Below, one piece after another: positions 1 through 12,077 of a stretch of 64,000 nt of DNA. The stretch's first letter is position 1. Each line of letters begins with the position of its first letter. The DNA is from Melampsora larici-populina 98AG31 (taxonomy: Eukaryota; Basidiomycota; Pucciniomycetes; Pucciniales; Melampsoraceae), in contig NW_006768781.1 in NCBI RefSeq assembly GCF_000204055.1, positions 763,940-827,939 on the forward strand, read 5' to 3'. The translations under genes and the position numbers were made by a program. The notes below the pieces were generated by a model. It ran no database searches, was not told where the DNA came from, and saw only the letters and a list, made by a program, of their open reading frames with translations.

Positions 1-1
1 C

Positions 2-679
2 GTTGCCTATGATCTACTCCAAGTCGAAAGCCAATTCGAACTGATTCCAACCGAACCTCCTCGTACTGGACTCTGGAACACATGCACAAACATGCTGTCC
101 AAAAGACGTGAATCTTACAAGTCAATCTCAAGCCCAGAAGAAGTCGAAAATGGTTCGACCTCCGAGGCAGGCTCAGAGGATGCAGGCATGACAGCTTTCC
201 TTTTGAAGTTTGGAGAGGGACAAGAAGAAGTTCCTACAATCCGTCTGTACATATCCGCTTGTACCATAGGTATCGCTTATTTCTTAGGTGGTCTCATCCC
301 AATGGTAAGTTTCCGCCTTTCATCAACGCTTGTGTCTTACAACCAGCTCATCAACAAAACAACTCTGTTTCTCAGGCCCCATACTTTTTTGTTGAAAAGG
401 CTCGAGACGCGTTAGGATGGAGTGTCGGGGTGATGACAATTACTCTCATCATCTTTGGGATTCTCAAGGTAATGCTCTTCCATCTGCACCTAAACACTCC
501 ATCGTGATAACTGACTATGCGTTTCTCAGGCCTACTTCACTGGTGCCGAAATAGGATTTTTTGGCTACATGAAGGCGAGCGCTTCGACTATTGTGGTAGG
601 AGGTGCAGCAGCAGCAGCCAGTTATCTAGTCGTTGCAACTTTGGAGAACCCTACCACCTCGATGGCCAACCCCTTATGA
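2..679 (+). CDS. CCC1: CCC1/VIT1-family vacuolar iron(II)/manganese transporter, 3' part
   Basis: This is the C-terminal part of a VIT/CCC1-type membrane transporter, which in yeast moves cytosolic iron or manganese into the vacuole. Exons are 2-304, 376-468 and 530-679, with introns GTAAGT...CAG and GTAATG...CAG; the frame is open to the left window edge, so the 5' end is missing. Visible family signatures are YFLGGLIPM at the end of the first exon, APYFFVEKARDALGWSVGVM in the second and the glycine/alanine-rich last helix (VVGGAAAAASYLVV) in the third. At least three hydrophobic segments can be seen. An acidic, serine-rich loop (SSPEEVENGSTSEAGSEDAG) precedes them. The splice joins are all phase 0. 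The family call is confident; the transported metal is inferred from the family. Confidence 0.88.
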
Positions 680-3515
680 TCAAGAAAGGTTTAGATAATA
701 ATGAGTTCTCAACCCACATTGTACCATTCTGTGAATTCCACACGTCCTTTTTAGTTCTACAGACAAAATGCAGGCAAAGAAAAGAAACACAAACTTGATA
801 ATAGATTTTGATAACAGCATGCCGTTTTAGACCTCCTCGAGCTCATGAACACTCTCGCGCAACGCAATACAAAAATTTACACATCCCAACCCACACGGGC
901 ACCTGAGCATAAAAAAACTTTAGCTACATTGCCCACAGGGAGCCCCCTTCAACCTCAGCCCATGCGTTGCGTTTTCATCATGCTGGAGCTATTTGGAGAC
1001 ACAATGTTCTTGCGCTGATGGACAAGTTACTCAACTTCGATGTGTAACAAGAGTTATATTTTCTTCTCCTTGTATGCAGCCTGACACCCGCGATGTGCGC
1101 CTATCACCAAATAAGCTATAAATTGATGTTATGTACATATTCTTAAAACTCAGTCCGATTGTACCTCTGGAAAATCTGAGTAGATCTAAAAGTCATCTCA
1201 ACCTGCACCCCAAGCGTTATCATTTTGGGCTTATGGAAACTTATGAGTGGCAAGAAGCTTATCCAAATAATAGTTCAGGGTAAGTCAATAATTTTGACAG
1301 CCAATTTTCATTATACATATTAAAAAATTGAATCATCTTTACTGAGGGAGTACTACAAAAAACTTGGTGGAAAAAAAATCAATGCTGGTTTGTCGCCGGA
1401 GAGATCTAGGGGTAGTTCTACAAGGGGAGCTAAAGCACATGTCGGGTGCCCCAAACTGTCTTGTAAGCATACAGAGGCTTAAGCTACCACAAGACGAATC
1501 AAAGCGTTGAACCAATGTCCGATGGATATGCGACGTTTGATAGGTGGTCTTTTGTCCACAGAGCTCATAGGTGAGCGTAAGTATCCGGTCTGTATGGGCC
1601 GAGTGGGAGACGGGGGAAGGTACGAGGCTTCTTGCGTTCTAAGCCCTTTGACTTTCCTCGTCTCATCTGGTGCAGACTGCGGTCTGTGGAGTCTGGGTCG
1701 ACCTTCCAAGGTGAAAGATGGTAGAGACAACTCGGCTACAAATGGGGAAAGAGAGAAAGCAAGTTTAGTGTATATTCTACGAGTTAGTTATAGTAAGATC
1801 AGATGGATGATTCCCGGTTGATGCGTACGTCGTTGATCTGATTCTCTTTTGTAAGGCTCGGGCTTCACCAAGTTAGATGGGACAGGGTGCGATGGATTCG
1901 AGGATTCGGAGTGGGGTTTTGAAAGAGGAAGAGCTGCAAGAAGATTCGAAGGCGCAAAGAGTATCAGCTCCGTATAGTTGGATAAATCTGCCTGGATTAT
2001 GTCGCCTTATTTGAAGTTTACATCACATACCAGAGTAGTGAAGCTGAATCCGTGGCAGTTGGGCTGTGGTCTGTTGCATGACCAGAAGGAAGGCCACTGA
2101 TGCAAATTTCAAAAATGTGGTTGGGAAAAATGCAAGCATGATGATGGAATCTTTGTGTGATGGAATGTGAAAAAAATGTAATGGATCTTGTGTCTTTGAT
2201 GAGGTGAGGGATGGGAATGAGTTTGAAGACCTGAAGCAGATGTCCTTTTAATTGGGATTTTTTCGAAAAAAAAAACGCGTACATACCGTTCAGCTCTGCT
2301 GTAGCTTGTTCGCGACTGTATGATAGCTCGCGTCCTGCCCGCTGCACAATGCGCATAGCGATGTTTCGAAAGCTCACCCTCGACCTTTGTAGCTCATGGG
2401 ATACGTCCCTTGCCGTGTGCACCTGTCCAGCACGCCTTCATGAGGAGAAAGCAGGGAATTCATACGTGTATCGAGTCACTTATTGATGTAGTTCGATAGA
2501 CAAATGACAACTTATGGTGAGGTAGTCGAACTTGAACTGGTGAGGAAGTTACATAGATTGAGATTGAGTGTGATGTGGAGAGAGAACATTTTCATGATAG
2601 AAACATCATCAAGACATAAACTGACTTGTGAGTCAAGGCGAATGAAAAAGTTCATCAGGTTTAGCCATACACAGCCAAGTACTGCGAGCAATAATGAGTA
2701 ATAAACACAGTGAAGTACTTTGGACCTCATGAGTACCCATGACGTCCGAAATCGACCAGGTCCTGAAGAGAACCAAGTTACACCGGGACAGACCGGGACT
2801 CTGTGTGCATCCCTTTCTTTGAAAAAAGTACTTTTGGCTAAATTGCATATACCGTAGGACGATAAGTTTGCTTTAAGTAAGGCAAAAAAATCAGAAGAAA
2901 CAAACGGTTCGGCTGCAGGATCGATGATGGCTTCCAAATCGCAAGAATATCCACAGTTCTCTCATCGAGCAAGTCTGGGCGAGTTAATCGCAGTCGCTGA
3001 CGTTGAAATCCCTCTGACCTCCCTTGACCAGCGTTTTTTGTTGCAACTTTTCTCATGTATGGATCAATACTTTTCTCAAACCACTAATAGCCTTCAAGAT
3101 TGTATCATTTTTGCTTCCAGTGTAACGAAGCAGGCTAAAGCTCAGTAATCAATTGACAGTCATACTATTCACGTTTTTAGTTACTTTTCGGTCGTCCCAC
3201 AAACTGCGCTTCTCTGCCTCAAAGGTCTCAGCTTCAGTATATACAATGTATAGCGGAAAGCTCGCGACCAGGCCACTGGTGCAAGGCGTGTTTCGAATCG
3301 GCAGTACCGCAGTATGGGGGGTGAATCAAGCTTCAAGCTGATGTAGTGTTTCGAATTCAGGTCTGCTTGTGTTTGAAGATTGCGTGGCATTTCCCACTTG
3401 ATCGTCTCTCATCTGCTACAAAGATCTTACCGAACGTTCCCCAGTAAGGGAACTCACCAATCAACTTACACTCCTTTATCTCGATACATTCCTTTCACAC
3501 AAATATTACCTCAAA
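680..3515. other. Intergenic region with no firmly supported gene
   Basis: No clear gene is recognised between CCC1 and the small secreted protein. Candidate coding pieces are a 74-codon plus-strand reading frame (2924-3148, listed separately) and a minus-strand exon-like stretch at about 2421-2290, preceded by a CAG acceptor and followed by a GTATGT donor. The latter could belong to a spliced minus-strand gene between about 3060 and 2020, but its other exons cannot be placed. Overlapping antisense frames at 1480-1820 show no family signature. Confidence 0.4.
2924..3148 (+). CDS. Possible small protein, 74 codons, unknown
   Basis: This is an uninterrupted frame from ATG at 2924 to TAA at 3148. 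It looks amphipathic (SLGELIAVADVEIPL, then LDQRFLLQLFSCMDQYF) and has no tryptophan or low-complexity run. No family is recognised. The opposite strand is also open over much of this stretch, so it could instead be the shadow of a minus-strand exon containing LLDERTVDILAIW. It is listed only because the composition looks coding. Confidence 0.22.
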   Translation: MMASKSQEYPQFSHRASLGELIAVADVEIPLTSLDQRFLLQLFSCMDQYFSQTTNSLQDCIIFASSVTKQAKAQ

Positions 3516-4034
3516 ATGAACCCAGCAAAGATACTCGTTCATCTCGTAACTCTTACTCTATTCTCAATCTCCATCTCGATTTCTAAATCACATCGGAAAT
3601 GTACAGCAACATTAAACTCAGCTGCCTATGGAAATTCTTGGGAAAAACCAAATGTGAAATGGAAAAGTCCTAAGCATGCTACAGAAGGAATCGTAGATGC
3701 AACCGTAGAAGGAAGAATCAAAGCACCGACTGATCTAGGTGGAACGACCAAAAGTCATATTTGCTATGCTCAAACTAGGGTTAACTTGACTGATTGTAGT
3801 ATGGTTTTGGGAACTAATACGACAGGTTGGAATCCGTAAGTCATGTTGAAATCTGTTTTTTCCACAAAATTCATGGAGAACTTGTTTATCTGATCAATTC
3901 GGTTGTGAATGATATATATCAGACACTCTTCTCCAGTCTACACTAGTCCCGATACATGGTATTTCAACGACACTATCTCTTTCAGACCCGATTGCCCTGA
4001 GAGCATCTATCTTGAAGTTTACGAGAACCATTAG
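3516..4034 (+). CDS. Small secreted cysteine-containing protein, 143 aa
   Basis: Two exons, 3516-3835 and 3923-4034, are joined through a GTAAGT...CAG intron in phase 2, giving 143 residues. The start ATG is followed by a classical signal peptide: MNPAK, then the hydrophobic stretch ILVHLVTLTLFSISISIS. The mature part has four cysteines (RKC, HIC, TDC, PDC), which could form two disulfides, and N-glycosylation sequons NLT, NTT and NDT. No enzymatic family is recognised. In rust fungi, small secreted cysteine-bearing proteins of this size are often expressed during infection, so a role at the host interface is possible, but nothing in the sequence proves it. The start, splice sites and stop are all clear. 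Confidence 0.72.
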
Positions 4035-5941
4035 GATCAGGATCAGAATCATTCCTCAAGTTCTATTGTCATCTACTCTTTCGAAAACCTTTTTTCAGCT
4101 TGTGTACCCACATTTCAGCAAAACCAAACTTATCAATGTCCTTCATTCCGGAATGCGAGATGGCTTTATAACGTGTATCAGAAGGATAGCTTTTAGAGAA
4201 TCAGATTTTGTTACCTTTAAAGCTCTCATCTTTTATCCTTCAATTCCGGTAGTCTGTGAAAGGATTCAATACTATAGCTCGAACTTTCCATTACAGTTGC
4301 GATGTAAAGTTTGTGCAGTGCCCTTGCGCAAGACTAACTTGAAGGAGGAGGTAAGAAGCGTACCCAACCCACAACATATATTATATATACCTATGGAAGC
4401 TGTGTGATAGACTCTCCTGGCATTGAGGTTGCAATGAAAAGTCTGATCGGAGAGCACCCCCTCTCATAAGGTTCGAGTTACCTTCCTATCTGGCAGATTG
4501 TAGCGGGCTTACAGATAAGTTCAACTTATAATAGATTGGGATGAGATTTGAGTCGAGCTTCCCTGCTCTACCAACATATGCATGGACATGCTTAAAATCC
4601 CAGCTCAATAGAGCCCAGTGATCCATGGGAGACACGCCAGCGGTTATATGATATGATACAATGAAAACTTGACTTTCGCTAAATATCAGAGACGTGCTCC
4701 AAGCACGAAGTCTCCAAAGACCGTAAGGAGAGTTGGCCCAAGGAGAAAGAGAGCTATTCCACTGAGCTTAACTTCAGATTGGTGCGATGATTAGCTCTTG
4801 AACCCACCACTTCTCCAGACAGGGCAGTTAAATAAATACATAACCAATGCTAGATGGAAAATAACTGGCTATCTCTGTTCCTGGGCTGAATGAAGGTGCA
4901 AGCTCATTTTGAAAACTATCCATATCTACTGTTTTGTTTTCCCTTGATGCTTGATGCAAAGGGCCAAGATGTGTTAGTATAACATATTACAATGCTTGGG
5001 AGCATCCCGGATATACCTAAACTGTGATCAATATGCATCAGTTGAGCTCTCAAACTATCCATCCAAAATATAATTCCGATTAAATTGAGGTTGGAAGATT
5101 TTTGATACTTTCCAGAAGATGAGACCCTCAAGAATGTAAAAAAATGCAACTTTGAGGAGCATATATACCTACCTCAAGGCACTCGGGACCTATCCTTCTC
5201 TATCTGGAAAGAAATTGAAATTTCAATCTTTTTATCTTGCCTTGAAACTGAAAGTATCATGACTGAAAACAATTAGAAGTCCCTCATGGCTCTTGCTTTT
5301 TATGAGCTTTCAAAGTGGAAATGTATCAAGCTTGCAAGAATCTGGCTATCATTTCTGTGGGAGATCTGATATGATGTTAATTTTACTCACCTCACCTAAC
5401 CAGGCATCAAAATTAATCAAAACTCGTGATCTTCCTCAGAATTGATCTAGAAAGCTTCTATGCTTACACTCTATCCCTGCCACTCTTGTGAAAAAAGCAG
5501 AATGAACACATGCTTATGTCCTGCTGATAAGATCACGCCTTACTATGGAAACTGTGAGTCTCTTTTTGAAGACTCCATTTCTTACAAAGTGCTTGTAATG
5601 CGTCATTATGGTAACTATAGGTGATTGCCAAAGATATACGTTGAATCATGGATGATATTTTTGATCTTGTGAACCATGTATACAGGTTTGTTACAGGCCT
5701 GTTACATACAGTCGATCGATGATGAAATCGTACACACACCACTTTGGTGACCGGTCTCGGTGACAAGAACAAAGGATCTCCGAGAGACCGGCAGTGATTG
5801 TATTTACAACTCATCATCATCATCAAAAGGTATTTCAACTTTCTCATTTCTCTTACTTACTTACCTTACAACATCTTTCTAACTTCTCATCATCTTTAGC
5901 ATCATCATCCATCTTCAAATCTATTTCAAAATCGTAGCATC
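4035..5941. other. Intergenic region upstream of profilin
   Basis: No coding region is supported here. Short frames on both strands (for example 4012-4407 plus and 4916-5149 minus) lack family signatures and splice context. The last 150 bases before profilin are rich in CATCATC and pyrimidine runs, as expected for a fungal promoter and 5' leader. Confidence 0.5.
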
Positions 5942-6697
5942 ATGTCTTGGCAAAGTAAGTAGCTGATTCGAATCATACATTAGACCTTCTTCACTGACTT
6001 AAACCTTTTCTTTAATGTTTTGTTTGATACATCTTTATAGCTTACGTTGACTCCAATTTGCTCCTGACTGGTCACTTCTCCGACGCTGCTATCTTGGGTC
6101 AAGCAGGTGGTTCATGGGCATCCTCATCTAATTTTCAAGTAAAGAACCCATTTACCATTTTCAATTTGCATATACGCCACTCATCACGATTCATTCTGAT
6201 GGGTTATTATACTTTATAGGTCTCGCCGGAGGAACAAAGTGCTCTTACTCGAGGTTTTGAAGACCAATCCACCGTTCAAGCTAGTGGGGTTCATTTAGCT
6301 GGTGTCAAGTATTTAACTTTACAAGCAAATGAGCGAAGCATTTATGGAAGGAAAGGAGTGAGTCTATTATTCATCATCAACCTACAGATCTGTTTCAGTC
6401 ACCAACATATATCATCCGTCTGGACTAACCGTTCCTGCCTTTGAAACCTCTTTTGAATAGGGTGCGGGATGTATCTGTGTGAAAACAAAGCAGGCTATCA
6501 TTGTAGCCATCTATAAAGCCGGTGCCCAACCAGGTACGGCCTACCCTAACCCTACATCGTTGCATTTGTTAACCAGCACTAAACTCAAGCTGACTATCCA
6601 ACTAATTGTTGTTCAACCTTATCCAAATGAATATATAGGCGATGCAACCAAATGTGTTGAACAATTAGCAGATTATTTAATCGGAACAGGATTCTGA
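5942..6697 (+). CDS. Profilin, 126 aa
   Basis: Profilin is a small cytosolic protein that binds monomeric actin, polyproline and phosphoinositides and supplies actin for formin-driven assembly. Five exons are visible: 5942-5954, 6041-6138, 6220-6357, 6461-6533 and 6639-6697, all with GT...AG borders. The spliced product is 126 residues, the usual length for fungal profilins. Diagnostic features are the N-terminal MSWQTYVD, a central GGSWASSS segment, the ERSIYGRKGAG turn, CVKTKQAIIVAIYKAGAQPG and the C-terminal EQLADYLIGTGF helix. The first exon is only 13 nt, so the start depends on splicing from MSWQ into TYVD. The gene is complete and shows no sign of damage. Confidence 0.97.
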
Positions 6698-7637
6698 ATG
6701 TTAAAAAAAGAATAGATCAATTTAATCAAAAAAACATTTGATCAAACCTAAAGAATTAAACAGAAGAAGACCTAAAGATCGTTCGCATATCTGATTTGTA
6801 ATTCATTGAATTGTAGTTTTGAGCCAATTATCTCTCTTAAAATCCTCTTACCTCCCCCAAAAAAACCCCTCAATCATCTATTTTCTTTTTTTTACTCTTA
6901 GGCTTCAAGCAAATCAAAGTTAAATGGGCTTGAAAGTTCTACATGTACAAGCTTTTTTTTGTACAAGAGCAATTTTCTGTAGCTTGTTACCTGCTACTCT
7001 TTGAACCCCAGAAGTGATCGAGACTTCCAAATCATCAAATTCGAGCCATCAGCACTTCTGATTTCCTATGGGTTTCTGAGCTATGAATAGCAAAAGTTCC
7101 GATGAGACTTAGCTTGATCATCTAGTCAGTTTGATAAAATACCAATTTTGAAGCATTTTGGTGACAAGATTTGTAAAGGTCATGAAATCCCGTTTTGTGG
7201 TTTTCATGACCATGTCAGGTGATCTTGATAAAATTTGACTGGTGTTATGACTTATGGGCTTATTCAGTGCTACTTGTTTCGGGACTCGGTTGTTCAACTT
7301 CAAACTTAATTTTGAACTACGTTTTGAAGGGAAGAGAGATATAGGTTTGAATCAAGTCCTACATATAAGGGAGGATTAGGGAGGATTGGTACTTGGTGAA
7401 TGGGTCGAGTGCCTTATGAAAATGTGTTCAAATATGTATCAGCTTCTATTATCAGCTAGGAGAATGCAAGTTTCGTAAATTGTTGTGCATAGTTTGAAGC
7501 ACAAAATCCATGGATGCTGTTATTGGAAACTTTGAATATATTCCTCGTGTAACAAAACTAAACAACAGAAGAAACAAAATATATACAAACAGAGCATAAA
7601 GAATTGAAGATGTAAAATAAATTCGAAAATTGATAGT
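6698..7637. other. Intergenic region between convergent genes
   Basis: This AT-rich spacer lies between the stop codons of profilin (plus) and the F-box gene (minus). It should hold both 3' untranslated regions and polyadenylation signals. A pyrimidine-rich and A-rich stretch at 6835-6900 is the only obvious low-complexity feature. No gene is seen. Confidence 0.55.
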
Positions 7638-9414
7638 TTACTCATGGTCTCTGATCCAACTTGGAACTGTCCAATCTTCGTCTTTGCTTAACTCGCTATC
7701 GTCTGAACCTGGCACCGAGATTTCACTCTGGTCATCAGAAAAATCGTCTTCTTCTTCTTCAGATAAGTCTTCCTCGGAAATGTTAGTATCAACATCAGAT
7801 AGATCTTGCTCTGGTTCTTCAACATTGGATAAGTTCAAGTCAGGTACTGCACCTTCGATAGCTGGTACATCGGTCTCCGCTTCATCAAGGGGATTTACCG
7901 TGTCTGTGTCTACGGTTTCGATATGAAGAGCCCCCAGGGGAACATCGTCCGCTTCCATGTGCTCTTGGTTTTGCTCGTCGACTTCCATTGGGTTTGCGGT
8001 TAAAGCTTCAGCTTCGGTGGTTTCCTGATGTAAGTTCTGACGGTGATGAAACTTGAAACTTATCTGTCTTTCACGGCCCCAATTCTCAAGCGAGATCCTT
8101 TGTTGATCTAGAGGGAAGATTTGTGAAAGAATGACCAACCTCAAGCTTGGCCAAGCGTTTGTGTCCTTTTCAATGCAATCCAACATTTCTTGAAGAGCCT
8201 TTCGGGGCCTAGCGAGATGGACGTGGAATTTTTCGAGCTTAGGGGCGCTTGATAAGGTTTTGAAGATATAGGGATTAACTTCGAATCCCGAAAAAGTAAA
8301 GCTCTCTAAGACTGGAAATGGATTTTGATCAGTGAGGGAGAAACCGCCAGAAAGCTCCATGGTTTGACCTTCGACCCGAATCTTCTTCAACGTCGGGAAT
8401 CTAGATATGAATCCATAAAGCCCATCATTCTGAATGTTCCAGCAGAACTTCATAGATAGAACCTTCAAAGGACCCTTCCAGTCGAGTCTGGCCCATCTTT
8501 CATTTGGACCTTGAAGACATCCAAGAGAAAGATATTCTAATGAGCAACGAGAGGCGAGAGACTCACCAAGTTGTATGCTATCAGTATCATTAAGCTGCGA
8601 AGGAGCTTCTGAACTATGAGCTCGAAATCGAGTTAGATTGGGTAGTTGCCAAACACATTGAGCAATATCATCTTCAGCTATGAAAGAATAGCAAACCCCG
8701 CTAATGTCTAAAGAAGTTAGAAGGGGAAAATTGATTAGAGAAGACGTAATTTGTCTATGAGCGAGCCTGAGATGTTTAGAGAGTAAGTTATCGGGATCGT
8801 TGAGTATGGCGATCCTGGTAGCGTCGAGCTCAGCAGGAGTGTAAAGACGTATATGCTTTACCGTGCGTTGAGACAAATGATCTAGGAGATCTTTGAGATG
8901 AACAAAAGTATTTAAACAGGTCTGGTCAAAGAGGCCGTCCGGGGTGGAGAGAAGTACGCTAGCTTGCAACACGCGAACATTTCTGGTTAGGTATTCCGTA
9001 TCTGAATGAGCCGCCTGCGCATCAAGATCTTGTGATTGGCTAAAGCGTATTGTCTATCGGTGCAAAGTTAACAAATTTCGTAAGGATTGTAGATCAGTAT
9101 CCATTGTGCATCAAGGGACATGGTCCATAAAAATTGTGCTTACCTTCCAGCGAAAAGATTCGCAGACACGCCTTAGTTTCCAATTTACTTGAGATAGTGC
9201 CAAAAATGAGCGAGCTGTGAAATCATATGGAGTCAATCAACAGTGAATTAGCTTTGGGTGAAATGTATTGCATGAGACGAAGTTCTGAATTCTTTTTACC
9301 TGTTCCACTCCTTCCACTGTATGGATTACGGACTTGGACGAGCCCTTGACTATCCAAATCAATTAGATAGTAGATTATTGCTTCTTGAATCTCTGTGGGT
9401 AATTGGTCAAGCAT
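7638..9414 (-). CDS. F-box protein with degenerate leucine-rich repeats and acidic tail, 533 aa
   Basis: Three exons on the minus strand, 9414-9300, 9214-9144 and 9053-7638, join in phases 1 and 0 to give 533 residues. The N-terminus is an F-box: LPTEIQEAIIYYLID, then ARSFLALSQVNWKLRRVCES after the first splice. F-boxes bind Skp1 in SCF ubiquitin ligases. The middle (about residues 100-370) has repeating leucine-rich stretches such as LPNLTRFRAHS, CSLEYLSLGCLQG and PLKVLSMKFCWN, typical of fungal F-box/LRR proteins that present substrates. The last 100 residues are strongly acidic (EEDLSEEEEDDFSDDQSE). The splice between F-box halves is what reveals the domain; no single frame contains it. 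The substrate is unknown. Confidence 0.82.
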
Positions 9415-11340
9415 CTTGTCAACGGTTAAAATTGAGCCTAGGATTGATGGATGTATTGAGTTTGATTTGTAGATTATTGTGAATGATGATTGGATAGAAA
9501 TTATTGATCAATACTTGAACATTGGATAAATGGTGATAGCTTCTTATAACATATTGACCCACTCGTCCCATGGCATGGAAACATTTTATGATCACAGTGA
9601 GGGAATGCAAAAGCTTGTTCCCGTACGAAAACCGCATTTCGAGAAAAGTTCATTATCAACTTCAAGCGTAACATTGAAGCGTAGTTCTTCGGCCATTAAA
9701 AAGTGCGGCTGCTAATTCCTCGCCAGAATTCAAAAGTAAGTGATAATATATCATGGAAAATGTCACAAATGAAAGTCATATCGTTAGTTGAAGAAGATGA
9801 TTACTTTTCAAATCGAAAAGCTATCTGGGTTTCTACTCATCAGCCTATGGAAGATATTGGTGTGCTTCGACCCGAGCCGTGTCAACTTTCCCAAATCAAA
9901 AGCTTCCAAAAGCGAAAATATGTCAGCTGGAACGTTTTTCCAAACCAAGGAATCATCGTAATACGTTTTCCTGCCTGAGGATATGCTGAGCAGAATCGAC
10001 TCGGACTATACATGTACTTCATTCGATTCGGAATGGATGGTACTGGACAGCATCGTCTCTCATCAATCCGGTTCCTCGATGACCTGTGGGGCCTGATCTG
10101 CGATCCGCCGTAAAAACCGAGATGACATTTCTAGCGTCCCGCCGAGTTGTGTGTCTCAATATGATAAGCGCTGACATGACCGAACCCGGAAAGACGATTT
10201 CAGCCGTGGATGGGAGCGATTTGAAGTTGGTAGCGAGGGCGCGGCGAACGCGCAAAGAGGGGCTTATCTTAAGCTTAGTAGGCCTCTCATCACAAGGTCG
10301 ATTAACCGATTCGAAACTCAAGGAAGAATGGTCAAGAGACCGACGGTTTCGTATACTTTCGTCGTAATTAATCAAACTGCAGTTTAGAGAGTCCTGTCTA
10401 GACTCTAAAATAATAATCCATTGCATTTCTTTCTTCGTCTCGCCCTGCTTGAAGTTACAAGGCAAGGTAACAATTTGGCAAGGATTTCTGTAAAAGGTAA
10501 AGAGAGCTTTTGATTGAGTTTCTCAATTAGTAAAAGACAAGTGGGAGAATTTTACACAGGGTGCTCCGAAGTTTTCTGAGCTCCAACCTCCAACACTTGG
10601 AATCTATTATGAAATCCAACAGCACTATCTTCCGATGTTATCGATTCATTTCATTTCCATCAACGAAATTTGCGAGCTTCTCCTCATGGAACTCCATGAT
10701 ACATACCATCACACTGCGCGCGCTTCAACACTTAGGCGCACGAGCTGGGTACATGAGCTCACAGGCGTCCCATGTCACGTGTCATTTCCTCTCAGTTCGT
10801 CCTCATCAGGCCTCACCTTAACGAGAATGATCACAGAGATCGAGTAGTCGACAATTCACGGTCATAGGGGAGAGACCAAGGCATAGATTTCGCTGATTAG
10901 AGGAGCAAGGCCTTTTTTCGACTCAGTACAAAAAGCCTATACAACATCCAAGTTCTTGTTCCAGTCTCATCATCATAGTTTTTTATCTTGCATTATTTAT
11001 CATACTGGAATCTTTCGAGAAATGGTGAGTTTCACTGAAAGAATCTTACCGCCTGCAGATCATGGAGTTTTTATTTATTTGTCCGCTATCGAAAGGTCGA
11101 CACAGTCAATACAAATATCACGGCCTTTCTAAGAGCACTCCCCCCGGATATCAATCCCTACGCTGCGTTGGTCCCTTACATCTACGCGCAGGCTTCAGCG
11201 GTAAGAGATATGGTTCCTCCCATTTTCTAGGTCTATTGTTCTCTGCTTCTGATAACTACAAAGTTGCGTTTGGATCACGGGATGTCTTCATTTTGAAAAC
11301 ATGATCAATCAAAAACATCCGGTCTCGCTCACCGAATGAA
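9415..11340. other. Intergenic region with weak coding candidates
   Basis: Nothing here is firmly supported. A plus frame at 9703-9978 (MSQMKVISLVEEDDYF...) has no family. At 11022-11250 a promoter-like stretch is followed by ATG-GTGAGT, a possible one-codon first exon, and a frame containing FLRALPPDINPYAALVPY that could be part of a small spliced gene; phases do not join convincingly. Opposing frames at 10019-10465 and 10086-10367 are shadows of each other. Confidence 0.35.
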
Positions 11341-11354
11341 TTGAAAATGGGTCG

Positions 11355-11800
11355 ATAGATTTTTACACTCAACGATTTACACTCAATTTTGAGTGTAAAA
11401 TCGGATGAGTGTAAAAATCTATCTACACGGGGGTCAAGTAGAATTTTACACTCAATATTTCGATTTTTCTCGAGTGCAAAAAATCAAGTGTAAATGATTC
11501 TGTGTAAAATCCTAAATGACCCGGCCCTAATTAGATTTTTACACCCAAAGATTTCACACTCAATCTTGAGTGCAAAATCTAGGAGTGCAAAATTGTAATT
11601 TCGTAGGCCAAATTCCAATTTTGCACTCCTAGATTTTGCACTCAATAAGCTTTGCAAATCACTGGAGTGCAAAAGTGTAAAGTCGTACCGCCAATTTACA
11701 ATTTTACACATCACTTAGTGATCAAAAAAATTTGAACTTGAAAAAAATAGTTCCGATGAGAGTGTAAAGTGGCATTGTCGAATTTTACACCTCACTTACT
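11355..11800. repeat. Array of GAGTGYAAAA motifs in alternating orientation, forming hairpins
   Basis: The 9-10-base motif GAGTGTAAA or GAGTGCAAA and its reverse complement occur many times in this stretch and build nested palindromes. One hairpin spans about 11350-11425. Another has perfect 28-base arms, at about 11570-11597 and 11617-11645, beginning GAGTGCAAAATC and ending GATTTTGCACTC. The same motif reappears at 17035-17045, 17075-17082 and 17101-17112, on the far side of the transposase gene. That placement is what subterminal transposase-binding repeats would look like. The function is inferred; the repeats themselves are plain. Confidence 0.8.
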
Positions 11801-12077
11801 GTTCAAATTGCGCGCAAGAGTGCGGTTGAGGCAGTTGTGTGTACTCCGCGTGTGTTTACTCGCCTCACAATGGATTTCCACCACTTATTTGCCAAGTTAC
11901 ATTACGTCAACAAGGCCCCCTAACTAACAACAAAAGATACAAACAAACAAAAAGAGAGAAGTAAGAAGGAAACTTTGACTCCTGTGCTTACCGTCACGAT
12001 CATTGCCAAGTAGATGATTGGTTAACAACTTGTATTAGAACTAAAATTTGTGAAATAAGGATTGAAACAAAGACAAT

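Noticed and set aside
2512..2937. 141-codon minus frame as a single-exon gene
   Set aside because: The sequence is serine/cysteine/leucine-rich without motif and conflicts with overlapping open frames on both strands.
10019..10465. 148-codon minus frame
   Set aside because: It overlaps an open plus frame, has no family signature or splice context, and the composition is not convincing.
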